Assembly (NCBI RefSeq): GCF_001275135.1
Contig: NZ_LFQU01000005.1
Coordinates: 82,823-146,822 of the forward strand
Direction of reading: 5' to 3'
Source of the DNA: Xylanibacter rarus
Lineage (GTDB): Bacteria > Bacteroidota > Bacteroidia > Bacteroidales > Bacteroidaceae
Length of the DNA: 64,000 nucleotides
Position numbers and translations under genes: made by a program
Notes under the pieces: generated by a model
Told to the model about the DNA's origin: nothing
What the model saw: only the letters and a program-made list of their open reading frames with translations
The model's database searches: none
Shown: positions 24,656 through 35,600 of the stretch, piece by piece
Layout of the letters: each line of letters begins with the position of its first letter
How positions within the stretch are numbered: the first letter of the stretch is position 1

Positions 24656-27600
24656 ATGAAAAGAAAATTCATAAAAGCTCTATGCTTCGGCCTCATGGTT
24701 TGTGCTGCCACACCGGCACTGGCACAAAGCCAGACGGTGAAGGGTACAGTCGTTGACGAAAACGGCGACCCTATCATTGGCGCATCTGTCCGCATAAGCG
24801 GCAAGGAGGGCACCGGTGTGATAACCGACATAAATGGTAACTACACCATCTCTGCACCCAAGGGCAGCAAGGTGACAATATCCTACATCGGATATCTTAC
24901 ACAGACCGTTGCTCCCGGCGGAAGAACACAAATGCAGGAAGACTCACAGAATCTTGAAGAAGTTGTCGTAGTAGGTTACGGTGTGCAGAAGAAGGCTCAC
25001 CTGACCGGTTCTGTTGCAACTGTTCCGATGGACGAGATTCAGGACATGACCTCAGGCGGTCTGGCAAGCAGTCTGTCAGGACTTGTCAACGGTCTGAGCG
25101 TAAGCGGCGGCGACACCCGTCCGGGCGAAAACGCAACAATGTATATACGTGACACCAACTCGCTCGGCGACGTAGGTAGCGTGGCACAGCAGCCTCTGTT
25201 CGTCATCGACGGATACATCTATCCCAACGACGTAAAGGTGGGCAACTCAACACAGAACCTCGGTGCAGAGGCATTCAACAACCTCGACCCGGCAGAAGTG
25301 GAGAGCATCTCTGTGCTGAAGGACGCTTCAGCAGCCGTCTACGGTGCACGTGCGGCCAACGGTGTTATCCTCGTTACCACAAAGAAGGGTAAGCTCGGCG
25401 CACCGCGCATCTCATACAGCGGTACATTCGGTTTCACAGACGCCGTATCACATCCCAAGATGCTGAGCGCATACGAGTATGGCCGTCTCTACAACGCTGT
25501 TGCAGCAGCCGACCCGAAGAACACATCGCTCAACCATCTTACAGACCTCTATCAGGCAGACGAGCTCAACGCCATGAAGGGCCTCAACTACGACCTGCTG
25601 GACAAATACTGGGAGACTGGCGTTACGATGAAGCATAACGTAAACCTCAGCGGAGCTACTGACCGTGCAAGCTATTTTGCAAGTCTTTCTTACTTCGACC
25701 AGGACGGTAACCTCGGCAACCTTGACTACAACCGCTGGAACTACCGTGCAGGAGTAGACGTTAAGGTAAGCCAGTGGCTGGGTGCAAACCTCAGTGTATC
25801 AGGCGACTACGGAAAGAAGAACACACCTTACATCAAGGTTGGCGGTACTTCTAACGAAAAAGACTACAACATCCTGCTCACACGTCCGCGCTATATTCCG
25901 GAGTATGTCAACGGCCTGCCAATCGCAGCATACGGAATAAGCAACACTCAGGTGGACGATGACCAGAACTACTCATTCTCTGAACTGAGAAACAACGGCG
26001 ACTACAGCCGCACGATGAACTCTAACATCAACATTCAGGGAAGCATCAACTACGACTTCGGATGGAGCAAGATACTGAAGGGACTGAAGCTGAGATTCTC
26101 TTACTCAAAGAGCATCAACACAGACAAGACCAACCAGTATGGCTCTGAATACAAAGTGTACACAATGCAGACACGCCCCGGAAGCGGAAGCCACCTGTAT
26201 ACTCCGGTAGAAGGTCAGGACTACAGCCAGTTTATCACAGAGGCGAACCTGCTGCCCCATACAATAGCCAACGGTGACCCGTCACAGCTGAACCGCTCTA
26301 TGACACGTACAGACAACTACCAGATGAACTTTACGGCGTCATATAACAGAGACTTCGGCGAGCACAGCATCGGAGCATTATTCTCAATAGAGAAATCAGA
26401 AGCAGAGAGCGAGTATCTCTATGCCATGGTTTCAGACCCCTACCCCTTCACAACAGGACAGTCAAACTCAGCTGAGGGCGAGACAAAGGTTATAACCTTC
26501 ACCCGCAGCGAGTCAGGAACTCTCTCTTACATCGGACGTATCAACTATGCATACGCCAACAAGTATCTGGCAGAATTCCTTATCCGTTCTGACGCTTCAA
26601 CGAAATTCGCCCCGGTAAACTATTGGGGAGTATTCCCGTCATTCAGCGCAGGTTGGGTAATGTCTGAAGAAAAATGGTTCAAGGAGGCTCTTCCATGGGT
26701 AGACTTCCTGAAAGTTCGCGGATCATTCGGTATGACAGGACGTGACAACACAGCCGCATGGCAGTGGATGCAGGTTTACGCCCAGGACGCCAACCGCGGT
26801 CCGGTGTTCGGTACAGGCATCTCTAACGAAAGCGAGAACCGTATAACCATCAACAAGAACAACTCTGCCGTAAACAAGGATGTTCACTGGGATAAGGTTT
26901 ACAAAGCCAACTTCGGTCTCGACTTCACCGTACTTGACAACCGTCTGAGCGTTACTTACGATATGTACCGCGAGTGGAACCGCGACATGCTGATGAACAT
27001 CAGCCAGGCTATCGAGGGAACAATCGGTACACAGTCGGCAGCAGTAAACCTTGGCGAGATGGACAGCTGGGGCTACGAGTTGAGCGCTACATGGCGTGAC
27101 AAGATCGGCAAGGACTTCAAATACCGTATCGGCCTCAACACAGGCTACAGCGACAACAAGGTGCTGAACATGGACTTCGCCACAGACTATATCTATCGTC
27201 AGATACAGCGCGGCGGACGTACAGACATCGGTCTGTGGGGTATGCAGTGCATCGGCATGTTCCGTTCATTCCAGGATATTGAGGAGTATTTCGACAAATA
27301 CAACATCACATCTTACCTCGGAATGAGCAAAGACGAGGTTCGCCCGGGTATGCTTATATATAAGGATGTACGCGGACCGCAGCAGGAAGACGGAACATAC
27401 GCAGGACCTGACGGCGTGGTAGACAAAGACAACGACCAGGTATGTCTGTCTAACCGCAACAATCCTTACAGCGTTACAATGAACCTCGGCGCCGACTACA
27501 AGGGATTCTCTCTCACAGCCCAGCTGAGCGCTTCATGGGGTGGATACAGCTTCGTTGACGCTTCTGCACTGAAGTCAGGCTCAGGCGTAGACGACCTTGA

Positions 27601-27985
27601 GTTCACCAACATGCCTTCATTCTGGAATGTTGACAACATGTACTCATATCAGGACATATACGATGCAGCCGGCAACCTCGTAGTAGCTGCCAACCGCAAC
27701 GGAAGCCTGCCTAACCTCGCTTACCAGAGCGTAAACGCAATAACATCATCGTTCTGGAGAATAAGCGGAACACGAGTAAAACTGAGCCGTCTGACACTGG
27801 CCTACACTATTCCGTCAAGCCTCGTGAAGAAAATCGGTATACAGTCAGCCCGCGTAAACGTTACAGGCCAGAACCTGCTGAGCTTCTATAATCCTTATCC
27901 AGACAACTTCATGGATCCGATGTGCAGCTACGGTTCTTATCCTACACTGCGTCAGTTTACAGTTGGAGTAAATCTTACATTCTAA
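24656..27985 (+). CDS. SusC-family TonB-dependent outer-membrane glycan transporter
   Basis: 1,109 residues. A signal peptide (CAATPALAQS) is followed by a carboxypeptidase-D-like domain (VKGTVVDENGDPIIGASV) and then a plug domain. The plug starts after EEVVVVGYGVQKK and contains LFVIDGYIYP, VLKDASAAVYGARAANGVIL and VTTKKGK. A 22-strand barrel then ends in the expected aromatic residue, VGVNLTF. It imports oligosaccharides across the outer membrane with energy from TonB, paired with the SusD lid encoded 31 bases downstream. The substrate is not shown by sequence; the DUF5123-type partner and the polysaccharide-lyase-like protein at 32680 hint at a pectic or other plant glycan rather than xylan. 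Length is normal for the family. Confidence 0.93.
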   Translation: MKRKFIKALCFGLMVCAATPALAQSQTVKGTVVDENGDPIIGASVRISGKEGTGVITDINGNYTISAPKGSKVTISYIGYLTQTVAPGGRTQMQEDSQNLEEVVVVGYGVQKKAHLTGSVATVPMDEIQDMTSGGLASSLSGLVNGLSVSGGDTRPGENATMYIRDTNSLGDVGSVAQQPLFVIDGYIYPNDVKVGNSTQNLGAEAFNNLDPAEVESISVLKDASAAVYGARAANGVILVTTKKGKLGAPRISYSGTFGFTDAVSHPKMLSAYEYGRLYNAVAAADPKNTSLNHLTDLYQADELNAMKGLNYDLLDKYWETGVTMKHNVNLSGATDRASYFASLSYFDQDGNLGNLDYNRWNYRAGVDVKVSQWLGANLSVSGDYGKKNTPYIKVGGTSNEKDYNILLTRPRYIPEYVNGLPIAAYGISNTQVDDDQNYSFSELRNNGDYSRTMNSNINIQGSINYDFGWSKILKGLKLRFSYSKSINTDKTNQYGSEYKVYTMQTRPGSGSHLYTPVEGQDYSQFITEANLLPHTIANGDPSQLNRSMTRTDNYQMNFTASYNRDFGEHSIGALFSIEKSEAESEYLYAMVSDPYPFTTGQSNSAEGETKVITFTRSESGTLSYIGRINYAYANKYLAEFLIRSDASTKFAPVNYWGVFPSFSAGWVMSEEKWFKEALPWVDFLKVRGSFGMTGRDNTAAWQWMQVYAQDANRGPVFGTGISNESENRITINKNNSAVNKDVHWDKVYKANFGLDFTVLDNRLSVTYDMYREWNRDMLMNISQAIEGTIGTQSAAVNLGEMDSWGYELSATWRDKIGKDFKYRIGLNTGYSDNKVLNMDFATDYIYRQIQRGGRTDIGLWGMQCIGMFRSFQDIEEYFDKYNITSYLGMSKDEVRPGMLIYKDVRGPQQEDGTYAGPDGVVDKDNDQVCLSNRNNPYSVTMNLGADYKGFSLTAQLSASWGGYSFVDASALKSGSGVDDLEFTNMPSFWNVDNMYSYQDIYDAAGNLVVAANRNGSLPNLAYQSVNAITSSFWRISGTRVKLSRLTLAYTIPSSLVKKIGIQSARVNVTGQNLLSFYNPYPDNFMDPMCSYGSYPTLRQFTVGVNLTF

Positions 27986-28016
27986 GAAAATATAACCGTT
28001 TAATAGAATTTTATCA

Positions 28017-30209
28017 ATGAAAACAAATATAATAAAAGTGTTCGGACTTGGCCTCATCGCAAGCATGACCATCACATCATGTAGTGATGACTTCCTTGAG
28101 GAAAAAAAGAACTACGATAACGTAAATACAGGAATTTACGACACAGAAGAGGGATGCCTGCGCCGTGTATACGACGTTTACAGCTGGTGTCTGCCTACGG
28201 TGAACAGCGACCCCACATGGCAGTATCCTTCTACAGGAAGCAACGACACTCAGGCAAAGTCGACTGAGGAGTACAGCGGCTTCGGAGCATTCGTTGACCC
28301 GCAGAACCCGCTGTCTGTAATGAGCGGAACATCTGTTCCTGACTATTTCTTCGGTACTCCGAACAACATTCAGAACAACGCATGGGGACGTATCCGCAAC
28401 ATCAACGACGCCATTGAAGGCATCTCAGGCGGCGCCCTCTCACAGGAGAAGAAGGACGAATATCTCGGACAGCTCTACTTCTTCCGTGCATGGTGCTACT
28501 ATAACCTCGTGAAATACTACGGAGGTGTGCCTATCGTAACTGAGGTTCAGGACCCTGTTGAAGGTGTGGTTAACCCTCGCCGTTCAGCAAAGGCTTGTAT
28601 CGACTTCATCCTCAGCGACCTTGACCAATCAGCCAAGATGCTTGCTGACAAGACTATGAACGGCGGCTGGTCGAGCGACGAATGGGGTATGGTAACAACA
28701 GGAACAGCCCTCGCGCTGAAAGGCCGTGTGCTGCTGCTGTGGGCTAGCCCGCTGTTCAACCGTGCCAACGACGAGACACGCTGGAAGAACGCATACACAC
28801 AGATGAAGGCCGAGCTCGACTCTATCAACTCTTGCGGCTATGGTCTGTTCACATCTACAAACAACGTAAACGGTTCAGACTTCGCACTGCAGTTCAACCA
28901 GAGCGACAAGAACCCTGAAGCTGTGTTCGTAACTCTCTACAACACTGTACAGGCCGGCGACGGTCAGAAGAACAGCAACTGGGAGCGCTACATCCGTCCG
29001 AAGAACACAACAGGTTCTGGCAAGAACGCTTCTGCAATGCTGGTAGACATGTTCCCGATGGCTGACGGTAAGCGCCCGGCTTCTGCCGACACTTACACTA
29101 AGCTCGAGGCTTCGTCTATGACATACGACCGCGAACATCCGTTCATGAACCGCGACCCGCGCTTCTACCGCACATTCGCATTCCCCGGCTTCCGCTGGGC
29201 TTACAACGGCAACAGCAGCGTTCAGGAGGCTGATCCTAACAACCCGCTGTATGACGACGGAAAGAACTATGAACTCTGGAACTACGTATGGTATACAGAC
29301 CTCGACGACCAGGGCGACCCTGAGAGCGGAAACGACTATGGTGCAGACAACCTGCTGACAAACTGCTCTGGCGTTTACGTGCGCAAGCGTTCTGACGACT
29401 ACGATGTAAATACAAACTCTATGTACACCTTCACCGGTACAGCAAGCAACGGCGGATTTGCTTATTCAGCTCAGCCTTACATCGAGCTTCGCTACGCAGA
29501 GGTGCTGCTCAACCTTGCTGAGGTTGCATGCGGTGCAGGTGAGCTGACAGACGCCGTAAGCTATCTGAAGCAGGTTCGTGCCCGCGCAGGCTACACCGGC
29601 GAGAACAACTACGGACTGCAGAGCAACCTTGAGTCAGACCAGGCTGCATGTATGTCGGCCATTCTCTATGAGCGCCAGATAGAGTTTGCATACGAGGGCA
29701 AGCGTTTCGACGACCTTCGCCGCTGGATGCTCTACGACGGTGGTGCAACAAAGGTTGAGGGTGCGCCTTCAACATGGACACTGACAGGATGGGGCGGCAA
29801 CACATGTACATGGCTCGGCTTCAAGCAGCTCAACGGACAGCGCCGTGAGAATATGGAATTCCGCGTAGCCGACAAGTATGGTGTTGGCGGAACAACAGCC
29901 GACAGCGACCCGCTGCTGAAGAACGGCGGAACACGCTGTGCAGCAGTAGACCTCCGCAAGGAGCTCAACCCGCAGCTGGAAACTCTGAAGACATGGTACA
30001 GCGACAACCTCGTTCGCAAGGACAAGAAGGGCGACTCTTACGACCAGAACAAGGTTAAGCTCTACATGAACTTCCTGCCTCGCTACTACTTCCTCGGACT
30101 GACACAGGGAGCACAGAACAACAACAAGGCTCTGGAGCAGACCATCGGTTGGGAAGACAGTCAGCACGGAGGTTCAGCCGGAACATTCGACCCGCTGGCA
30201 GACGAATAA
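28017..30209 (+). CDS. SusD/RagB-family glycan-binding lipoprotein
   Basis: 730 residues; lipoprotein signal GLGLIASMTITSC, cysteine at 22, followed by SDDFLEEKK, the usual SusD beginning. The helical TPR-like SusD fold is suggested by AWCYYNLVKYYGGVPIV near residue 160. The C-terminal region has the conserved LRYAEVLLNLAEVACGAGE and YEGKRFDDLRRW. It forms the lid of the SusC transporter encoded upstream and binds the glycan at the surface. It is longer than many SusD proteins (500-600), with insertions in the second half. It ends the operon, with a strong terminator 20 bases after the stop. Confidence 0.92.
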   Translation: MKTNIIKVFGLGLIASMTITSCSDDFLEEKKNYDNVNTGIYDTEEGCLRRVYDVYSWCLPTVNSDPTWQYPSTGSNDTQAKSTEEYSGFGAFVDPQNPLSVMSGTSVPDYFFGTPNNIQNNAWGRIRNINDAIEGISGGALSQEKKDEYLGQLYFFRAWCYYNLVKYYGGVPIVTEVQDPVEGVVNPRRSAKACIDFILSDLDQSAKMLADKTMNGGWSSDEWGMVTTGTALALKGRVLLLWASPLFNRANDETRWKNAYTQMKAELDSINSCGYGLFTSTNNVNGSDFALQFNQSDKNPEAVFVTLYNTVQAGDGQKNSNWERYIRPKNTTGSGKNASAMLVDMFPMADGKRPASADTYTKLEASSMTYDREHPFMNRDPRFYRTFAFPGFRWAYNGNSSVQEADPNNPLYDDGKNYELWNYVWYTDLDDQGDPESGNDYGADNLLTNCSGVYVRKRSDDYDVNTNSMYTFTGTASNGGFAYSAQPYIELRYAEVLLNLAEVACGAGELTDAVSYLKQVRARAGYTGENNYGLQSNLESDQAACMSAILYERQIEFAYEGKRFDDLRRWMLYDGGATKVEGAPSTWTLTGWGGNTCTWLGFKQLNGQRRENMEFRVADKYGVGGTTADSDPLLKNGGTRCAAVDLRKELNPQLETLKTWYSDNLVRKDKKGDSYDQNKVKLYMNFLPRYYFLGLTQGAQNNNKALEQTIGWEDSQHGGSAGTFDPLADE

Positions 30210-30228
30210 ACATAGCTAATCTATATAA

Positions 30229-30264
30229 AAAGAGGCATGCCGCAAATGGCATGCCTCTTTTTTA
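30229..30264 (+). terminator. Rho-independent terminator of the lipoprotein-SusC-SusD operon
   Basis: AAGAGGCATGCC (30230-30241) pairs perfectly with GGCATGCCTCTT (30248-30259) around a 6-base loop, and T residues follow. The stretch 30265-30560 holds no gene that I can support. Confidence 0.9.
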
Positions 30265-30565
30265 TATCCCATACACAAGGCTGACGGTGAAACATCAGAC
30301 ACGAGCCGCAGACACGCCGACTCCCACCGTAAGCGAGCACCACTCCCCGCCCTACCGACACATTCATGCATTCTGCATGCAATTTACTTTATACCGAGTG
30401 AAAGCCAACGGCCCTTGACCGCAAATTCTGCCCTTGCTGACAACCTAAGCGGCACCGATCAGCACAAATCAAAACCATGATGCGGCAAAATCAGAATGAC
30501 ATACTTGTAACAAAAGTCAAAAAACACCAGCAGACAAAACAAAATGTATATTATGAAAAGACTAT

Positions 30566-30599
30566 TTTGCCTTAATTACATAGATATTTTGTAATTTTG
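30566..30599 (+). promoter_or_regulatory. Promoter of the ThrE-family exporter gene
   Basis: TAATTTTG (30592-30599) fits the -7 box; TTTG at 30566-30569 is a possible -33 box at a slightly long 22-base spacing. The start codon follows about 65 bases downstream. Confidence 0.5.
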
Positions 30600-30664
30600 C
30601 ACCCTGAAAATGAGCATAGGTATGACTATTCGTCAAATTTCATTAAAATAAAGGCAAAAAGATT

Positions 30665-32077
30665 ATGGAAGAAACTCAGCAGTCTGACTCCCTGGAGGTG
30701 TTACGCCGTAAACTCGACCTGCTGCTGCGCACCGGTCAGTTATTGATGGAAAGTTCGGCAGACACCAGCCGCATAATACGCAACATGGACCGCACGGCGG
30801 CATATCTGGGCCTGCCGGAAAAGAAGCTGCACATTCACATCACCTACAACATGCTGATGGTAAACCTCAGCGACAAGACCCATTCTTTCTCTAAATTTCA
30901 GCGCTGCGACAGGCACGGCATCAACATGGACGCCATATCTGCCATAAGCAAGCTGTCGTGGAGGGCCATCAAAGAGGACTATACCCTCGACCAATACGAG
31001 AAGGAGCTGGAAAGAATAAAGAACAAGAAGCGCAACTACAGCCCGTGGCTCACAGCCATAGGAGCCGGTCTGGCCTGCGGCGGCTTCTGCGTTCAGTTCG
31101 GCTGCGACTGGCCTGCGTTTATCTATTCTTCGATAGCAGCCATAGCAGGCTTCCGCCTTAGAGCATGGCTCAACTCGACAGGCTCCAACGAATACGTCAA
31201 CATTGCCTTTGCAGCATTTTTCTCCACACTGCTGGCATGCCTGTCAGCATACATCTCGCTGCCGGTAATTGAGTCGCACATACCGTCGGCACTGATACCC
31301 TTCACACACAGCGACACACCTTGGCATCCGCTCATGGCCTGTGCCCTGTTCATCGTTCCGGGCGTACCGCTGATAAACTTTGTGAGCGACATGCTCGACA
31401 GCCACATCAGCATAGGCATAACACGGGCCGTCAACACGCTCATGATAGTGGCGGCCATGTCGTTCGGCATAGTAATAGCCATCAAGGTGTGCGGCATAGA
31501 CAACTTTGTGAAAGACCTCAGCATGACGCCACACAACAGCTATCTGGCCTATGCCGTGGCGGCAGCCATATCGGCCATGGGCTTCTCTATGATATTCAAC
31601 ATACCGCGGCGTCTGCTCTGGGTGGTGGCCATAGGAGGCATAATAGCCGTATGCACGCGTAACTTCGTGAACCTCGGACCGAGCAACGGCAACGTGGGAC
31701 TCGACTGGGGCCTCATCCTTGGCTCGCTCATAGGCTCGTCGCTCATAAGTATCATCTGCATAAAGGCCGTTCACATATTCCACACGCCTCACCACTGCCT
31801 GTCAATCCCGAGTGTCATCCCTATGGTGCCGGGCGTGCTCATGTACAGGGCTCTCTTTGCACTGATAGAAATGCACGGAGTGGTCGGCGAGCTTACCATC
31901 GCCATACATAACGGCATAAGGGCGTCACTGATTATTCTCTGCATAGCCATCGGCGTGGCCATTCCTAACATATTTGCACGCAAATGGATTGCACCTGAAC
32001 GCCATAAGAAACTGATAAAGATGATAGCCGAGCGCAAAGTGAGAGGCAAGTTTGTCGACCTTGAACACATGAAATAA
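30665..32077 (+). CDS. ThrE-family threonine/serine exporter
   Basis: 470 residues. The N-terminal soluble part (residues 1-120) has LLLRTGQLLMESSADTSRII and MLMVNLSDKTHSF, typical of the ThrE/DUF1212 domain. About ten transmembrane helices follow. The second half corresponds to the ThrE_2 (DUF3815) domain, including SIPSVIPMVPGVLMYRALFA. Both domains are fused in one chain, the usual arrangement in this group. Family members export threonine and serine from the cytoplasm; substrate here is by family only. It stands alone between two carbohydrate loci, with its own promoter, and has no evident link to them. Confidence 0.85.
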   Translation: MEETQQSDSLEVLRRKLDLLLRTGQLLMESSADTSRIIRNMDRTAAYLGLPEKKLHIHITYNMLMVNLSDKTHSFSKFQRCDRHGINMDAISAISKLSWRAIKEDYTLDQYEKELERIKNKKRNYSPWLTAIGAGLACGGFCVQFGCDWPAFIYSSIAAIAGFRLRAWLNSTGSNEYVNIAFAAFFSTLLACLSAYISLPVIESHIPSALIPFTHSDTPWHPLMACALFIVPGVPLINFVSDMLDSHISIGITRAVNTLMIVAAMSFGIVIAIKVCGIDNFVKDLSMTPHNSYLAYAVAAAISAMGFSMIFNIPRRLLWVVAIGGIIAVCTRNFVNLGPSNGNVGLDWGLILGSLIGSSLISIICIKAVHIFHTPHHCLSIPSVIPMVPGVLMYRALFALIEMHGVVGELTIAIHNGIRASLIILCIAIGVAIPNIFARKWIAPERHKKLIKMIAERKVRGKFVDLEHMK

Positions 32078-32187
32078 CCTCTGACTCAGCGGCCACAGAG
32101 ACTGCACGGAAGGCCTGAAAGACGACCCGGCATGACAGTTTCTGCAACATATAAAGAAAGGCCGGGGCTGATGAAAATATAAAAGGT

Positions 32188-32262
32188 GTCCTTTTGCACT
32201 GCGAAAGGGCACCTTTTGCGTTGTAAAAGGGCATCTTTTAGAGGCCAAAAGACGGCATTTTG
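32188..32262. repeat. Intergenic mini-palindrome cluster, member 2
   Basis: Three consecutive elements of the form CTTTTGC...GCAAAAG: CCTTTTGCACTGCGAAAGG, CACCTTTTGCGTTGTAAAAG and TCTTTTAGAGGCCAAAAGA. It lies 110 bases after the exporter gene. The remainder of 32263-32545 shows no gene. Confidence 0.6.
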
Positions 32263-32551
32263 CAACGCATTGAATATCAAGAGATTACGACATAAGTACA
32301 ATCAGTCTCAGCCATAACCCACTGATAGGGCCCAACAATGGCAGCCGCGGCTGGATAATGAGGTCTGCTGCAAGCCTAAACGCGAATCGCCCCGCAGGCC
32401 GAATACAGTCTGATTTTATAAGCAGACTGATGCTTTCTGCCGGGTATGTTACTCTTTCTGCCGGATTGCCGTACGTCTGTTCTTGATGTAAACAGCCATA
32501 CCTACGAAAAATCCGTCGGCCATCCACATCATATTAAACGAAAAAATCCTG

Positions 32552-32574
32552 CCAAATCTCTATGACAGATTTGG
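32552..32574. promoter_or_regulatory. Inverted repeat upstream of the beta-helix protein gene
   Basis: CCAAATCT (32552-32559) and AGATTTGG (32567-32574) are perfect 8-base inverted repeats with a 7-base spacer, about 105 bases before the start codon. This is a candidate operator; no matching copy was seen elsewhere in the window. Confidence 0.4.
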
Positions 32575-32679
32575 GTTAAAAGAAAAAAATTGGCACAGAA
32601 TAATAAGTACAATAAAAAAACATACGCGTCGTTTTGTAAGTATAGGTAATTACTGAAACAAACAATTTGTCAATCTGAT

Positions 32680-35600
32680 ATGAAAAAAAATCTAACAAGC
32701 CGCTGCCTTGCCATTCTGCTGATAGCCGGATTGTGCACAGTTAAGGCCATGGCAGGCAAGGCAAAAAAAGAGGTTTACATTCCGATGGACTATTCGGCAT
32801 GCGGATATCATGCGTCTGAAATAGCCATTCCGGATGTACGAAACGCTGTCTTCGTGGGCAGCGACGGGGCCGACTGCTACGAGAGACTGCAGCGCGCCAT
32901 CAACTACGTGTCGGCACTGAAACCCGACAAGAACGGCCACCGCGGAGCCGTACTGCTGGGCGAAGGCACTTTCAGAATAAGCAAACCGCTGCGCATAAGC
33001 ACATCGGGAGTGGTGATAAGAGGTGCCGGACGCGGCAAGACCACCATAATAAAGCAGGGCTATGACAGAGGTGCACTGCTCTATATCGAGGGCGGAATGA
33101 AGATGACTGGAGGCGACACCATTGCCGTTGCAGGCGGAAAGACAATGGCCGGAGCCACTACGCTGACGCTGACATCTGCCGCCAAGATGCAGAAAGGCAG
33201 CCGTATAAGAATTGTAAGGCCGTCGACAAAGGAATGGATAGCGTCGCTCTGCTGTAACGACTTCGGCGGAGGACTCGACTACACCGGATGGAAACCCACC
33301 GACATCGACATAACATGGGACAGAACCGTCAGCGCCGTAAACGGCAACAGCATAACGCTCGACGCGCCGATAACCACCACGCTCGACAAGAAATACGGCG
33401 GGGGCTTCGTTGTTACGGGATATAACAGCGCGGAGATAAGCGAATGTGGCGTTGAGAACCTTACTCTCATGTCGGAACACAACTCATGGAACCCTAAGGA
33501 CGAGGACCACTGCTGGGACGCGATTTGGGCCGACAATGCGCGCGACTGCTGGGTAAGACGTGTAGAATTCAGGCACTTCGCAGGCAGCGCAGTAAATTTG
33601 CAGAAGCAGACAAGCCGCATAACGGTTGAAGACTGCATTGCAGGCGAGCCCGTGTCGGAGACAGGAGGATGGCGCAGATGCGTGTTCATAACACGCGGAC
33701 AGCAGACCCTGATACAGCGCTGCGTGTCGCGCCAGGGCATACACGACTTTGCGGCAGGCTTCTGTGCTGCAGGCCCCAACGCCTTTGTACAGTGTGAGGG
33801 CGAAAACTCTTTGGGCTTCAGCGGAAGCATTGGCTCATGGGCAGCCGGACTGCTGTTTGACATTGTGAACATCGACGGCAACGACATAAGCTTCAAGAAT
33901 CTTGAGCAGTTCCAGTTTGGAACGGGCTGGAACACGGCCAACAGCATGATGTGGCAGTGTACAGGCTCAACTCTCTACTGCTATTCGCCCGACAGCGACA
34001 ACCGCAACAGCGCACACGGATGCTGGGGCACGCTGACAGGCAACGCCGAATGGACAAGCAGCAACGACCACGTGCAGCCGCGCAGCCTCTTCTACGCACA
34101 GCTCGAGAAGCGCATGGGCAAAGAAGCCATAAACGGATACATACTGCCCAGAAACACCAACGCATCGAGCAGTCCTGAGATTGCACAGGCGCAGATCATG
34201 GCACAGGTGTCACTGACACAGCCAAGACTGACTATGGAGATGTGGATAGACTCTGTGCCCTACACAGCAAGCACATCGGCCAAAGGCGTGAAAGACATAG
34301 AGAGCGTGAAAGGAAGCAAGTATGACGTGGCTGAAAATGGCGGCAAAGCCATGAAATTTGCAATTGAGAACGGCCACATCACTGCCGACGGCAAGCTGAT
34401 AACGGGCAACAATTACCAGATACCATGGTGGGCCGGACGCGTGAAGGACAACTTCGTGAAGAAAGGCGCACGCCCTGCCATAACACGCTTCGTGCCGGGA
34501 CGCGAGGGAACCGGCTGGACCGACCGCATAGACTCTGTGGTGACATATCTCGACAAAAACAACTTCTGCATCTTAGACCACCACTACGGACTGTGGTATG
34601 ACCTGCGCCGCACTGACCATGAGCGCGTGCGCCGTGCCGACGGCGACGTTTGGGCTCCGTTCTACGAGCAGGCTTTCAGCCGTACAGGACAAGGCACCGC
34701 ATGGGACGGGCTGAGCTGCTACGACCTTACAAAGCCTAACCAATGGTACTGGATGCGACTCAACGAGTTTGCCGAAAAAGGTGCAGAGAAAGGCATACTG
34801 CTGTTCAACCAGAACTATTTTCAGCACAACATACTCGAGGCAGGAGCCCACTGGGTAGACTGTCCGTGGCGTCCGGTGAACAATGTCAACGGCACCGACT
34901 TTCCCGAACCTGTGCCTTTCACAGGCGACAAGCGCATATTCATGGCCGAGCAGTTCTACGACATCAACAACCCCATACTGCGACCGCTGCACAAGCAGTA
35001 CATCCGTCAGTGTCTCGACAACCTCAAGGACAAAGGCAACGTGGTGCAGCTGCTGAGCGAGGAATATACAGGTCCGCTGCACTTCACACGCTTCTGGCTC
35101 GAGACAATAGCCGAATGGGAAAAAGAGACAGGCCTGCATCCTATGGTGGCGCTGAGCTGCACGAAGGACGCCCAGGACGCCATACTTGCCGATCCGGAGC
35201 TGTCGAAGGTGGTAGACATCATCGACATAAGATACTGGCACTACAACACGAAGGGACTTTGGGCGCCAGAGGCAGGCAAGAACCTTGCTCCGCGACAGTT
35301 CATGCGCAAGATGAAGGTAGGCAAGACTGGATTTGCCGAGGCATATAATGCCGTGAAGGAATACCGCACAAAGTATCCCGAAAAGGCCGTAACATTCTTC
35401 TCGCAGCAATATCCGCAGTATGGCTGGGCCATCCTCATGGCCGGAGGCTCTTGTCCAAACGTGGCCATAGGCAGCGACAAACTGCTGACCGACCTGACAA
35501 AGATGAGCTACATCAGCGGCGAAGGCAACTCAGCCGCTCAGGTGATAGGCAACCCCGCCGTTGGATATGTGATATATGCCCATGGCGAAGGCGACATTAC

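Noticed and set aside
30149-30418. 89-residue frame at the end of the SusD operon
   Set aside because: It overlaps the SusD end and runs through a strong terminator.
34573-35409. 278-residue minus-strand frame opposite the beta-helix protein
   Set aside because: It is a shadow of a well-supported plus-strand gene, with no signal, motif or promoter.
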